Shown here piece by piece: positions 45,161 to 52,792 of a DNA stretch of 64,000 nt. The stretch spans positions 248,001 through 312,000 of the forward strand of contig DEMN01000006.1 in the NCBI GenBank assembly GCA_002359215.1. Reading direction: 5' to 3'. The notes beneath the pieces were generated by a model that was not told the DNA's origin, ran no database searches, and was given only the letters and a program-made list of their open reading frames with translations. Each line of letters starts with the position of its first letter. Position 1 is the first letter of the stretch. Both the position numbers and the translations under genes were made by a program. The DNA is from Flavobacteriales bacterium UBA2669 (GTDB lineage Bacteria > Bacteroidota > Bacteroidia > Flavobacteriales_E > Vicingaceae).

Positions 45161-45934
45161 TCACAAACTCAAACTAATTAAATCTTTAATGGCATTTGTG
45201 GTGTCTTCATCATCACTCAAAGGTTCTGCAATGGCAACATCGCACGAAAGTCGTTGAGGTAAACCACTTTTAATTAGTAAAGCAGCATCAACCAGCAAAC
45301 GAGTAGAAACTGTTTCTGCCAAACCGAGTTCTGTTAGGTTTCTGATTTTAGCTCCAAGTTTTACTAATTTATTAGCAGTTTCATTATCAATACCTGTTTC
45401 TTTTATTAAAATTTCAGATTCAATTTCTTTTTTAGGATAGTTGAATGATAAGGAGATGAATCGTTGACGAGTAGAAGGTTTTAGTTCCTTAAATCCTCTT
45501 TGATAACCGGGGTTGTAAGTAGCAACTAACATAAAATTTTCATTGGCAGTAATGGTTTCGCCAGTTTTATCTATGTACAAACTTCTACGGTGGTCGGTTA
45601 GTGAGTGTAGTGCTACAATAATGTCTGGACGAGCTTCGGCAATTTCATCTAAATATAAAAATGCACCTTCTTTTACAGCTCTGGTCATAGGGCCGTCAAT
45701 CCAAACAGTTTCTACACCTTTTAAAATATACCTACCAATTAAATCTGTAGAGGAAGTTTCTTCATGACAAGCAATGGTGTATAATTTTTTACCCATTTTT
45801 TGAGCCATAAATTCTACGAACCTTGATTTTCCTGTTCCAGTTGGTCCTTTGAGCAAAAGAGGCAACTTGTTTTTATAAGCATGTTCAAAAATTTCTTGTT
45901 CTTTATCTATTGATTTATAAAATATTGTTTCCAT
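45161..45934 (-). CDS. norQ: NorQ-like AAA+ ATPase (CbbQ/NirQ/NorQ family)
   Basis: A 257-residue MoxR-type ATPase with Walker A GPTGTGKSR, Walker B FLYLDEIAEA, and the sensor region LVATYNPGYQRGFKEL. Partner of NorD in NO reductase activation. It follows norB by 109 bases, in which a terminator-like hairpin is found. Confidence 0.95.
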   Translation of the reverse strand: METIFYKSIDKEQEIFEHAYKNKLPLLLKGPTGTGKSRFVEFMAQKMGKKLYTIACHEETSSTDLIGRYILKGVETVWIDGPMTRAVKEGAFLYLDEIAEARPDIIVALHSLTDHRRSLYIDKTGETITANENFMLVATYNPGYQRGFKELKPSTRQRFISLSFNYPKKEIESEILIKETGIDNETANKLVKLGAKIRNLTELGLAETVSTRLLVDAALLIKSGLPQRLSCDVAIAEPLSDDEDTTNAIKDLISLSL

Positions 45935-45971
45935 AATTTTTTTAGTTAGGTGGTTATAAAAATAGTTTCGG

Positions 45972-46012
45972 AAAAAACAGGGGGCTTAAAATTATGAGCT
46001 TTTCGCCCCCTG
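45972..46012 (-). terminator. Terminator-like hairpin between norB and norQ
   Basis: Minus-strand CAGGGGGC / GCCCCCTG stem with a 19-base loop, followed by a run of six T. It is GC-rich in an AT-rich genome. Only 38 bases remain to norQ, so it probably acts as a partial terminator. Confidence 0.8.
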
Positions 46013-46043
46013 ATTCTCACCAATCAATCAATAACAAAATTTA

Positions 46044-47381
46044 TTATGATGCAGCTACAAGAGCTTCATCGGTTGGTTTTCCGAATTTAAAAAAGTTGAT
46101 AATATACAAGGTTACTCCTGCTGTAAAACCTGAAGCACAAAGCACTAATACTAAAAAATGAGGCTCAATTTCTTTTTGAGTTTCCATAAAATCAACACCT
46201 AAAATTCTTTCTAAATACACTTGAGCAACACCAGCAACACCAAAGGCTACTGTCATACCTATCATTCCAATATTACTTAACCAAAAGGCATATTGAGAAA
46301 TTCCGTTATTAAATAATTTTCTTCCAGTAATATTAGGCATTGCATAAGCTATAATAGCTAAAACAATCATTGCGTAAGCTCCCCAAAAAGCCATGTGCCC
46401 GTGCATTGCTGTTACTAATGTTCCGTGAGTGTAAAGGTTTACATTTGGTAAAGTATGAGCAGCGCCTAATAACCCTGCACCAACAAATGAAGTAATAGCA
46501 GCTCCTAATGTCCAATTTAAAGCGGTTTTGTTTGGATGTTTTTTTTCGCCTTTTCTGTACATATTAAGAGCGAATAAAGCCATTGCTAAGAATGCTAAAG
46601 GCTCTAACGCTGAGAATATTCCTCCAATCCATAACCAGTAAGAAGGTGCTCCTATGTAGTAAAAATGGTGTCCAGTTCCTAAAATACCAGATAAGAAGGT
46701 TAATCCTACAATTACGTACAACCATTTTTCAATTACTTCTCTATCAACACCTGTAATTTTAATTAGTAAGAAAGCCAAAATACCTCCCATAATTAATTCC
46801 CAAACGCCTTCTACCCAAAGGTGAACTACGTACCATCTGTAAAAAGAATCTAAGGTTTGGCTGTCGAACCAAATCATTCCGGGTAAGTAGAGTAACGCAG
46901 AGAATAATAATCCCATAGTTAAAACTAAAGCTGTTGTGGTTTGTCTTTTTCCTTTAAATAAGGTCATTAATATATTAAATAAGAAGGCTAATACATTAAC
47001 CACTACTAAATAATCTAGCGGTCGAGGGATTTCTAAGAATTTACGTCCTTCCCACCAGTTGAAGTGATAAGCAATAATAGCTGTAACACCTACCGCTAAA
47101 AAGCTAATAAGTTGTATGTAGGCAAGTTTTGGTGAGTACAATTCATTTTGAGATTCTTCTGGAATAATGTAATAAGCTGAGCCCATAAATCCTAATAATA
47201 ACCAACAAACTAACAAGTTGGTATGAACTGCCCGTGCAGTATTAAAGGGAATAAAATCATGCAAGACATCCATCCCCATATGGGCAAAACCCATAATAAA
47301 ACCATAAATGATCTGCAGAGCTAACAGTCCTAATGCTGATAGGAAGAACCAATAAGCTACTTTTTGTGTTGTATATTTCAT
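46044..47381 (-). CDS. norB: Nitric oxide reductase catalytic subunit NorB
   Basis: Reduces two NO to N2O in the cytoplasmic membrane. The 445-residue protein has about twelve membrane segments and no N-terminal extension, so it is the cytochrome c-dependent type. Metal ligands are present: His53 and His329 for the low-spin heme, His187, His238, His239 for iron B with Glu191, and His327 for heme b3. Glu195 and Glu260 match the conserved glutamates. norC precedes it by 26 bases. Confidence 0.97.
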   Translation of the reverse strand: MKYTTQKVAYWFFLSALGLLALQIIYGFIMGFAHMGMDVLHDFIPFNTARAVHTNLLVCWLLLGFMGSAYYIIPEESQNELYSPKLAYIQLISFLAVGVTAIIAYHFNWWEGRKFLEIPRPLDYLVVVNVLAFLFNILMTLFKGKRQTTTALVLTMGLLFSALLYLPGMIWFDSQTLDSFYRWYVVHLWVEGVWELIMGGILAFLLIKITGVDREVIEKWLYVIVGLTFLSGILGTGHHFYYIGAPSYWLWIGGIFSALEPLAFLAMALFALNMYRKGEKKHPNKTALNWTLGAAITSFVGAGLLGAAHTLPNVNLYTHGTLVTAMHGHMAFWGAYAMIVLAIIAYAMPNITGRKLFNNGISQYAFWLSNIGMIGMTVAFGVAGVAQVYLERILGVDFMETQKEIEPHFLVLVLCASGFTAGVTLYIINFFKFGKPTDEALVAAS

Positions 47382-47407
47382 AACATTAAATTTTAGTTAT
47401 TGTTTAA

Positions 47408-47851
47408 TTATTTTGTTTTTTTAATTTCATATTTTGGTTTGGCAGGGAACCCGTTTAGGTCAACCTTTCCTATCCACTCAAAATATGCTATGAGTTCGTT
47501 GGCTTCTTTTTCAGAAAAACCATAAGCTACCATTTTTCTTCCACTGGTGTACTCTCCCCAAGGAGTTGGTGACATTAAAACACCTTTTACATAAGGAGCT
47601 CCTCTTCGTTCAATTACTTTAGTAAGTTCAGGAGCATAATAAGCACCTTCTCCAAATATGGTATGACAGCCCATGCAGTTGTTGGCTTCCCATAAATGTT
47701 TTCCGGCAACAACTTCCGGTGTTATTTTATCTGCATTGGTTTGTTCGTCATGCTTGTTTACATGGGTATCGTACGACAAACCAAGAAATAATACGGAGAA
47801 AATAATTGTTCCTGCTAGGAAGAATATTTTCGCTTGACTTTTTGTTAACAT
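47408..47851 (-). CDS. norC: Nitric oxide reductase cytochrome c subunit NorC
   Basis: A 147-residue protein with an N-terminal membrane anchor (KIFFLAGTIIFSVLFLGLS) and one heme motif CMGCHT near residue 59, followed by the NorC-typical TIFGEGAYYAPEL and MVAYGF (Met ligand). Receives electrons from periplasmic cytochromes and passes them to NorB. First gene of the nor operon with two Fnr-like boxes. Confidence 0.96.
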   Translation of the reverse strand: MLTKSQAKIFFLAGTIIFSVLFLGLSYDTHVNKHDEQTNADKITPEVVAGKHLWEANNCMGCHTIFGEGAYYAPELTKVIERRGAPYVKGVLMSPTPWGEYTSGRKMVAYGFSEKEANELIAYFEWIGKVDLNGFPAKPKYEIKKTK

Positions 47852-47915
47852 AGTTATGTGTTTTAGTTTATAATTTTTTATATAAATAATAAAAGGTCTT
47901 TATATCTTTTATTTT

Positions 47916-48004
47916 CAAAAATACAAACAACCTCTTATTATAGTTATTGATATAAATCAATTAAGACGGTTTTATTTGGAAGAAATTGGCATGATATAAA
48001 TCAT
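47916..48004 (-). promoter_or_regulatory. Fnr-like promoter of the nor operon, two boxes
   Basis: TTGATTTATATCAA (47947-47960) is centred 30.5 bp before TATTTTTG (47916-47923). A perfect box ATGATTTATATCAT (47991-48004) lies exactly 44 bp upstream, the same spacing as at nirK. Confidence 0.75.
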
Positions 48005-48014
48005 CAATAATCTA

Positions 48015-48725
48015 CTAAATATTTACTATCTCTTTTAGTTTTTTAAGGTTGATAATTTTAATTGTTTTATTGTCTGTTTCCAGAATATTGTCTTCTTTTA
48101 AATCAGCTAAAATTTTTGTTACCTGATTAGAATTTAGTCCCACCAATTCGGCAATGTCTTGTCGGCTTAGTTCGTGAGCGTGATTAATTTCATTTTCTTT
48201 AGTAAGTCCATAAGCATCAATCATCATTAATAATGCTTTAGCAACTTTTTCTCTAACATTAAAAATGGAGAGGTCTCTAAGTTTTTTTTCCTCTTGATTA
48301 AGCTCGTTAGCAAAATAAAGCATGAGGTTAAAAGTAAGTTCTGGAGTAGATTTTAGTAGTTTGAAGAAAAAGGTTTTATCAAAACTGCAAACCATGGTAT
48401 CAGTTATAGAAGTTGCTGAAATACTAAACTTCTCGGCATCAGATAAACCTCTATGTCCAAAAATATCTCCATTAGAAATTAGGCGTATAATTTGGTCTTT
48501 ACCAAAAGCTCCTTTTTTAAAAACTTTTACTCTGCCAGATTGAATGAAATTAATGCTGTCAACAAAATTTCCTTCCATAAAAATTAATTGGTTTTTAGTG
48601 TATCTATTGATAAACTTGTTTTCATGTATATTATCAGATTGATTAATGCTTTCTAAACAATGTTTTTTAATGAAACAATTAGTGTTTTCACAATCTATAC
48701 AATTAATTTTATTGTTAAACCTCAT
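48015..48725 (-). CDS. Crp/Fnr family regulator with four N-terminal cysteines
   Basis: A 236-residue regulator with the N-terminal motif CIDCENTNCFIKKHC, which may hold an Fe-S cluster, a sensor domain (NQLIFMEGNFVDSINFIQSG) and a Crp-type helix-turn-helix (LSRQDIAELVGLNSNQVTKI). The recognition helix has Asn and Lys (SNQVTKIL) where the other two regulators of the window have Glu and Arg, so it probably reads a different DNA sequence. It is the last gene behind ric, the Rrf2 gene and a cytochrome gene, with a 25-base gap to the cytochrome gene. Confidence 0.85.
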   Translation of the reverse strand: MRFNNKINCIDCENTNCFIKKHCLESINQSDNIHENKFINRYTKNQLIFMEGNFVDSINFIQSGRVKVFKKGAFGKDQIIRLISNGDIFGHRGLSDAEKFSISATSITDTMVCSFDKTFFFKLLKSTPELTFNLMLYFANELNQEEKKLRDLSIFNVREKVAKALLMMIDAYGLTKENEINHAHELSRQDIAELVGLNSNQVTKILADLKEDNILETDNKTIKIINLKKLKEIVNI

Positions 48726-48750
48726 GAACTTTTATGGAAGGAAAAAGTTT

Positions 48751-49182
48751 TTATTTATTACTTAAAATATATTCTGATAATGCTTCTAATTCTGCAGCTG
48801 GAAGAGCTTTTGTTACAGCAAGTTGTGGTTGCATAACTGCAGCCTGAGCTGGATCAACAATGGCTTCACCCTCTTCTTTTAAGAAAGCAGTTAATCCATC
48901 TTTATTACCGTCATAAGCAGCAGCAATTTCTTTTAAAGAAGGTCCAACAGTTTTTGTCTCTAATTGGTGACAAGCCACACAGCCTTTTGATGTGAACACT
49001 TCTTCACCAGAAATAGTAGCTTCAACTACCTCTTCTTTAACTTCTTCTACCATTTCTGTAGCTTCTTCAACAGCATCTTTTGCAGTTTCTTTAACTTCTT
49101 CAGAAGAACCACCACAAGCTACTAATGTTGCCATTCCTAACATTAGGCTTACTGTTAATACGTTTAATGTTACTTTTTTCAT
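48751..49182 (-). CDS. Small c-type cytochrome lipoprotein (c551/c552-like)
   Basis: A 143-residue protein with a lipoprotein signal (VSLMLGMATLVACGG), an acidic linker of Glu/Lys/Val (about residues 27-55), and a class I cytochrome c domain with CVACHQ and Met ligand in AAVMQPQLAV. It could carry electrons to NorC or NirK. It lies inside the ric-Rrf2-crp operon. Confidence 0.9.
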   Translation of the reverse strand: MKKVTLNVLTVSLMLGMATLVACGGSSEEVKETAKDAVEEATEMVEEVKEEVVEATISGEEVFTSKGCVACHQLETKTVGPSLKEIAAAYDGNKDGLTAFLKEEGEAIVDPAQAAVMQPQLAVTKALPAAELEALSEYILSNK

Positions 49183-49214
49183 TTTAAGTTATTTTAATTG
49201 TTTTATAATGTAGT

Positions 49215-49661
49215 TTAATTTTTTGTATTTAGATTTCGAATAAATGCATTTCCATCCTCTACTTTTTTCACTAAGTCATTTATTGTTTTGGTGGAGAAAA
49301 TTTTACTTAATCCTTCTCTAAAAATTATAAAGTCATCGTGTAGCGGACAAGGATGTGAGTCTGAACATTCGTGCATACCTAATCCGCATTTGTAAAAGAA
49401 TGATAATCCGTCAATTATCTCAATTATTCTAATTAGTTTTATTTTACCTGATGCTTCATTAATATAAAAGCCACCATGAGGACCTTTTGTAGATTGAAGA
49501 ATGTTGTGTTTAACTAACAATTGAAGAATTTTACTCAAAAAGTGCACAGGCAAATCAAGTTCTTCACCGATTTCTTTAATACCAATTTTATGATTTTCGG
49601 AACTGTTATGTCCGACATAAACAATGGCTCTTAGAGCGTATACACAAGATTTTGATAACAT
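49215..49661 (-). CDS. Rrf2 family regulator, NsrR-like
   Basis: A 148-residue winged-helix protein starting LSKSCVYALRAIVYVG, with the Rrf2 helix-turn-helix LDLPVHFLSKILQLLVKH and three cysteines CGLGMHEC and PC (C-x6-C-x5-C) as Fe-S ligands. The spacing fits an NsrR/IscR-like Fe-S sensor; its place next to ric and near the nor genes supports nitric oxide as signal, but this is inference. Confidence 0.88.
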   Translation of the reverse strand: MLSKSCVYALRAIVYVGHNSSENHKIGIKEIGEELDLPVHFLSKILQLLVKHNILQSTKGPHGGFYINEASGKIKLIRIIEIIDGLSFFYKCGLGMHECSDSHPCPLHDDFIIFREGLSKIFSTKTINDLVKKVEDGNAFIRNLNTKN

Positions 49662-49685
49662 AATTCAGACTTCAAAATTATCCAA

Positions 49686-50408
49686 TTAATTTAACATTTC
49701 AGCTTCTAAAGCAATGGCTTTTGGAAATAAAATATTATTTTCTAAATGAATGTGTTGGAATAAATCATTTTGGAACTCTTCTAGTTTTGCGTATAAAGCC
49801 CTAAAAGTGTTACAAGCACCAGATGGGGGATTAAAGTCCTTGGTTAAATCTTTAATTTTGAAAAGAATTTCTCCAGCTCCGGTATGTTCTTCTTCCATCA
49901 TCCTTATAGGATTTTGTATGGTACCAAAATGTGGTGTTGGAATTTTTTCTCCTTTCTTTTCTGCAGCAGCTAATTCTTTTATATAAGGAAATAAAATACC
50001 TTCTTCTTTTTGCATGTGGCTACTTAATTCATTGGCAATTTCAATGAACAATTTGTTAATTTCAATAGTTTCGATGTAGTGATGTCCATGAACTTTAGCC
50101 ACTTTTTCAGCATACTGAGCAATAATAAGACTGGCTTCTTGCACGTATCTATGGTGCGTATTGATGATGTAATCGCTAAGGAAATCTAAGTCCCAAGTAT
50201 TAAAATCATGACTACCTTGTTGTTGGGTTCCTATTTTTAGAATCTCTTCTTTTAAACTAGCATAATCAATGCCTTTTTTTGCACAAACTTCTTGTACAGA
50301 AACATGTCCGCCACAACAAAAGTCTATGCCGTTTTTCTTAAATACATCAGCTGTTTTAATGTTTTCTGTAACTATTTCGGCTACAGTTTTGTTATCTATG
50401 TTTTCCAT
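49686..50408 (-). CDS. ric: RIC (YtfE/ScdA) iron-sulfur cluster repair di-iron protein
   Basis: A 240-residue protein with the N-terminal ScdA domain (FKKNGIDFCCGGHVSVQEVC) and a hemerythrin-like di-iron domain with His/Glu ligands in HHRYVQE, HGHHYIE, HMQKEEGILFPYI, EEHTGAGE and HLENNILFPKA. It repairs Fe-S clusters damaged by NO or peroxide. First gene of the operon with the Rrf2 regulator, cytochrome and Crp/Fnr genes (gaps 24, 32 and 25 bases). Confidence 0.95.
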   Translation of the reverse strand: MENIDNKTVAEIVTENIKTADVFKKNGIDFCCGGHVSVQEVCAKKGIDYASLKEEILKIGTQQQGSHDFNTWDLDFLSDYIINTHHRYVQEASLIIAQYAEKVAKVHGHHYIETIEINKLFIEIANELSSHMQKEEGILFPYIKELAAAEKKGEKIPTPHFGTIQNPIRMMEEEHTGAGEILFKIKDLTKDFNPPSGACNTFRALYAKLEEFQNDLFQHIHLENNILFPKAIALEAEMLN

Positions 50409-50444
50409 AACTTTTTGGTTTTAGTTGGTGATTAATTTATAGGA

Positions 50445-50514
50445 CAAAGATACAACTTTTTTAAAACAAAATATAAAAAGACCCAAATATCTTTTAATAT
50501 TGTTTGAAAACAAT
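50445..50514 (-). promoter_or_regulatory. Promoter region of the ric operon with a palindrome
   Basis: A perfect -7 element TATCTTTG (50445-50452) and a 16-bp inverted repeat ATTGTTTTCAAACAAT (50499-50514), centred about 54 bp upstream. The palindrome differs from the Fnr-like boxes and is a candidate site for the Rrf2 or the third Crp/Fnr protein. Confidence 0.5.
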
Positions 50515-50546
50515 GTAATTGTTGTTTTTTTGAAAGTGACTTCTTG

Positions 50547-51218
50547 CTACAACTTAATTAGTTTGTATTGTAATATGGTATCTTTTTCTAACTCTAGCTC
50601 GAGGAAATAAATCCCTTTTGGAAGAATAGATACATTTATTTCAGTTGAAAATTTTGTCTTAATCAATTCTTTTCCTATACCGTTGTATATTCTTACTTGT
50701 TTAATCTGATGAGAGTTTGTTTTATTTTGAATAAAAAGTGTATTTTTAATAGGATTCGGATAAATGGTAAAGTCGTTTATAAACTCTTTATTGTTTATTC
50801 CCGTTGGTTCTATAACATAAAAAGTCGTTTCAAAAGTGTCTAGTGTGGTTAGTCCACTAGCAACTGGCCAAACAACTACAATGTTACCTCCAATTCTGTA
50901 TCCGTTTTGTTGATTAGCGGTGTCAATAAAAGGAATAATTATGGTGTCATTAACTAAATTAGAAACTGTTCTAACTCCTAAAGTGTCAATTGATGTTAGT
51001 CCGGCAGAGCTATCTACTCCAGCAACTAGATAGATGTTTCCTGAATAAGGAGTGCTGTCATTATAGGAAAATACAACATCAAAACTTATAGCGTCTCCTA
51101 CGTTTACAGTATCTTGTGTTATGTTTGCGTTTGTAGTTAATGAATCAACCGCCAATTGCGACTTTCCTATTAATGGAAGCAAAAGTGTTGTGATTGATAT
51201 TAGAAGAAATTTTTTCAT
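50547..51218 (-). CDS. Secreted protein with type A T9SS sorting domain
   Basis: A 223-residue protein starting at 51218 (MKKFLLISITTLLLPLIGKS signal peptide); an upstream in-frame ATG at 51308 would precede the signal peptide by 30 residues and is not used. The middle is a beta-sandwich-like region (GDAISFDVVFSYNDS), and the C-terminal 80 residues are a Por secretion tail (FTIYPNPIKNTLFIQN … GIYFLELELEK…YKLIKL). Function unknown. Confidence 0.85.
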   Translation of the reverse strand: MKKFLLISITTLLLPLIGKSQLAVDSLTTNANITQDTVNVGDAISFDVVFSYNDSTPYSGNIYLVAGVDSSAGLTSIDTLGVRTVSNLVNDTIIIPFIDTANQQNGYRIGGNIVVVWPVASGLTTLDTFETTFYVIEPTGINNKEFINDFTIYPNPIKNTLFIQNKTNSHQIKQVRIYNGIGKELIKTKFSTEINVSILPKGIYFLELELEKDTILQYKLIKL

Positions 51219-51299
51219 CGTATTCTTTATTTGTGCTAAGTTAAATAAGTTAAATAGATTTTTATAATTAATTTTACTAAATCTTACTCGTTTAAAAAA

Positions 51300-52751
51300 A
51301 TGAATCAAGTATATAAACTTATAGAAACGTTATCAAAGGAAGAATGTAGAAACTTTAAGATACTATTGAAAAGAACTAACGATTCAGCTGAAAGAAAAGA
51401 TGTGGCATTGTTTGATTATGCGAGAAAATATTCAAGTAGTTCAGTAAATGAGGATGTTTTTCTTAAAAAGTTTTATCCGAACGATAGAAATGCATTTTAC
51501 CGATTAAAAAACAGGTTGTTGCAAGATATCAATAAGAGTTTGTTGTTTTTACATTATAACTCTAACGATTACTTTGCCACACTAAATTATATTATGCTTT
51601 CAAAGCTGTTTAATGAAAAGTCAAACTTCCAGCTTACATTTGACTATCTGCTTCAAGCGGAAAAAAAAGCCATAAAAAATGAATTTTTTGATTTATTGGA
51701 TCTAATCTATAATGATTTAATAATTCTTTCTATTGAAACAGTGAGATTTAACCCGTCTCCATTTATTGATAGACGCAAAGAAAATAGAGCATTACTTAAT
51801 GTAATCCAAGAAGTAGATAATATTTTAGCGTCTTTAACTTATAAAATAAAAACAACACAAAACTATAATAGAGGAGAATCAAACAAACTGCTTCAAGAGG
51901 ATTTTTATTCACTTATTGAGGATAAAAAAATAAAGCAGAGTAAACAGTTACAGTTTAAAGTTTACCATTCAATTAGTAGAATTTTATTACAAGAACACGA
52001 TTTTATTACTTTAGAAGCTTACTTAAAGAAAACCTACCTTCAGTTTTCTAAAAACAAGTTGTTTACCAAATCAAACCACGAAACTAAGCTTCAAATGTTG
52101 ACTTATATTGTAAATTCTTTGTTTAAGAATGATAAAATTGAAGAATCGTTGTTATATACTGAAAAGTTGCATGATGCAATGCTAGAGTTTGATAAATACT
52201 TATATGAAAAATATTTATTCTATTATTATAATTCTTTGGTAATTAATTATCAGGTAACAGATAAACAAAAGGCAATTGATATTTTAAATGAAGCAAAGTC
52301 GAAAAAAGAAATACAAGTTCTACCAATATACAGCTTGTTTATTTATCTAAACTTGGCTGTTTTGTATTTTGATTTAGGAAAATTCAATCAGGCAAAATCA
52401 AGCCTTGTCAAATTAAAACAACAAGACAATTTTAAGAATTTGGATATTGTTTTACAGTTTAAAATTTGTATTGTGGAGTTAATGATTATTCATGAATTAA
52501 ACGATATTGATTTATTTGACTATCAGCTAAAAAACTTAAAAAAAGATTTTTTTACTTTGAAGCAGGTAGATATTAATAGAGATATAGATTTTGTTAATCT
52601 ACTTGAAAAAATGCAATTGTTTAGTAGCAAAGAATTAAAAGAGGCTATTATATCTTTTCTTGAGAAATATAAAACTAATAGTGAGGACGATGCCGATATA
52701 ATTAATTATAACCATTGGTTAATAAGTAAACAAAAAAGAGGAGTGATATAA
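51300..52751 (+). CDS. Helical repeat protein of unknown function (Bacteroidetes-type)
   Basis: A 483-residue soluble, mostly helical protein with lysine- and leucine-rich helix pairs resembling TPR-like repeats (LYTEKLHDAMLEFDKYLYEKY, LNLAVLYFDLGKFNQAK). It has no signal peptide. The N-terminal part (LIETLSKEECRNFKILLKR) recurs in Bacteroidetes proteins of unknown role as I recall. The gene is divergent from the sorting-domain gene and its stop codon lies inside a strong hairpin terminator. Confidence 0.7.
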   Translation: MNQVYKLIETLSKEECRNFKILLKRTNDSAERKDVALFDYARKYSSSSVNEDVFLKKFYPNDRNAFYRLKNRLLQDINKSLLFLHYNSNDYFATLNYIMLSKLFNEKSNFQLTFDYLLQAEKKAIKNEFFDLLDLIYNDLIILSIETVRFNPSPFIDRRKENRALLNVIQEVDNILASLTYKIKTTQNYNRGESNKLLQEDFYSLIEDKKIKQSKQLQFKVYHSISRILLQEHDFITLEAYLKKTYLQFSKNKLFTKSNHETKLQMLTYIVNSLFKNDKIEESLLYTEKLHDAMLEFDKYLYEKYLFYYYNSLVINYQVTDKQKAIDILNEAKSKKEIQVLPIYSLFIYLNLAVLYFDLGKFNQAKSSLVKLKQQDNFKNLDIVLQFKICIVELMIIHELNDIDLFDYQLKNLKKDFFTLKQVDINRDIDFVNLLEKMQLFSSKELKEAIISFLEKYKTNSEDDADIINYNHWLISKQKRGVI

Positions 52752-52767
52752 ATATCATTCCTCTTTT
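52734..52767. terminator. Bidirectional Rho-independent terminator
   Basis: A 16-bp stem AAAAGAGGAGTGATAT / ATATCATTCCTCTTTT (one G-U pair). It overlaps the stop codon of the plus-strand gene and serves the convergent gene ending at 52793. Confidence 0.88.
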
Positions 52768-52792
52768 CTATTAAGAAAAACTCATTAATGAA

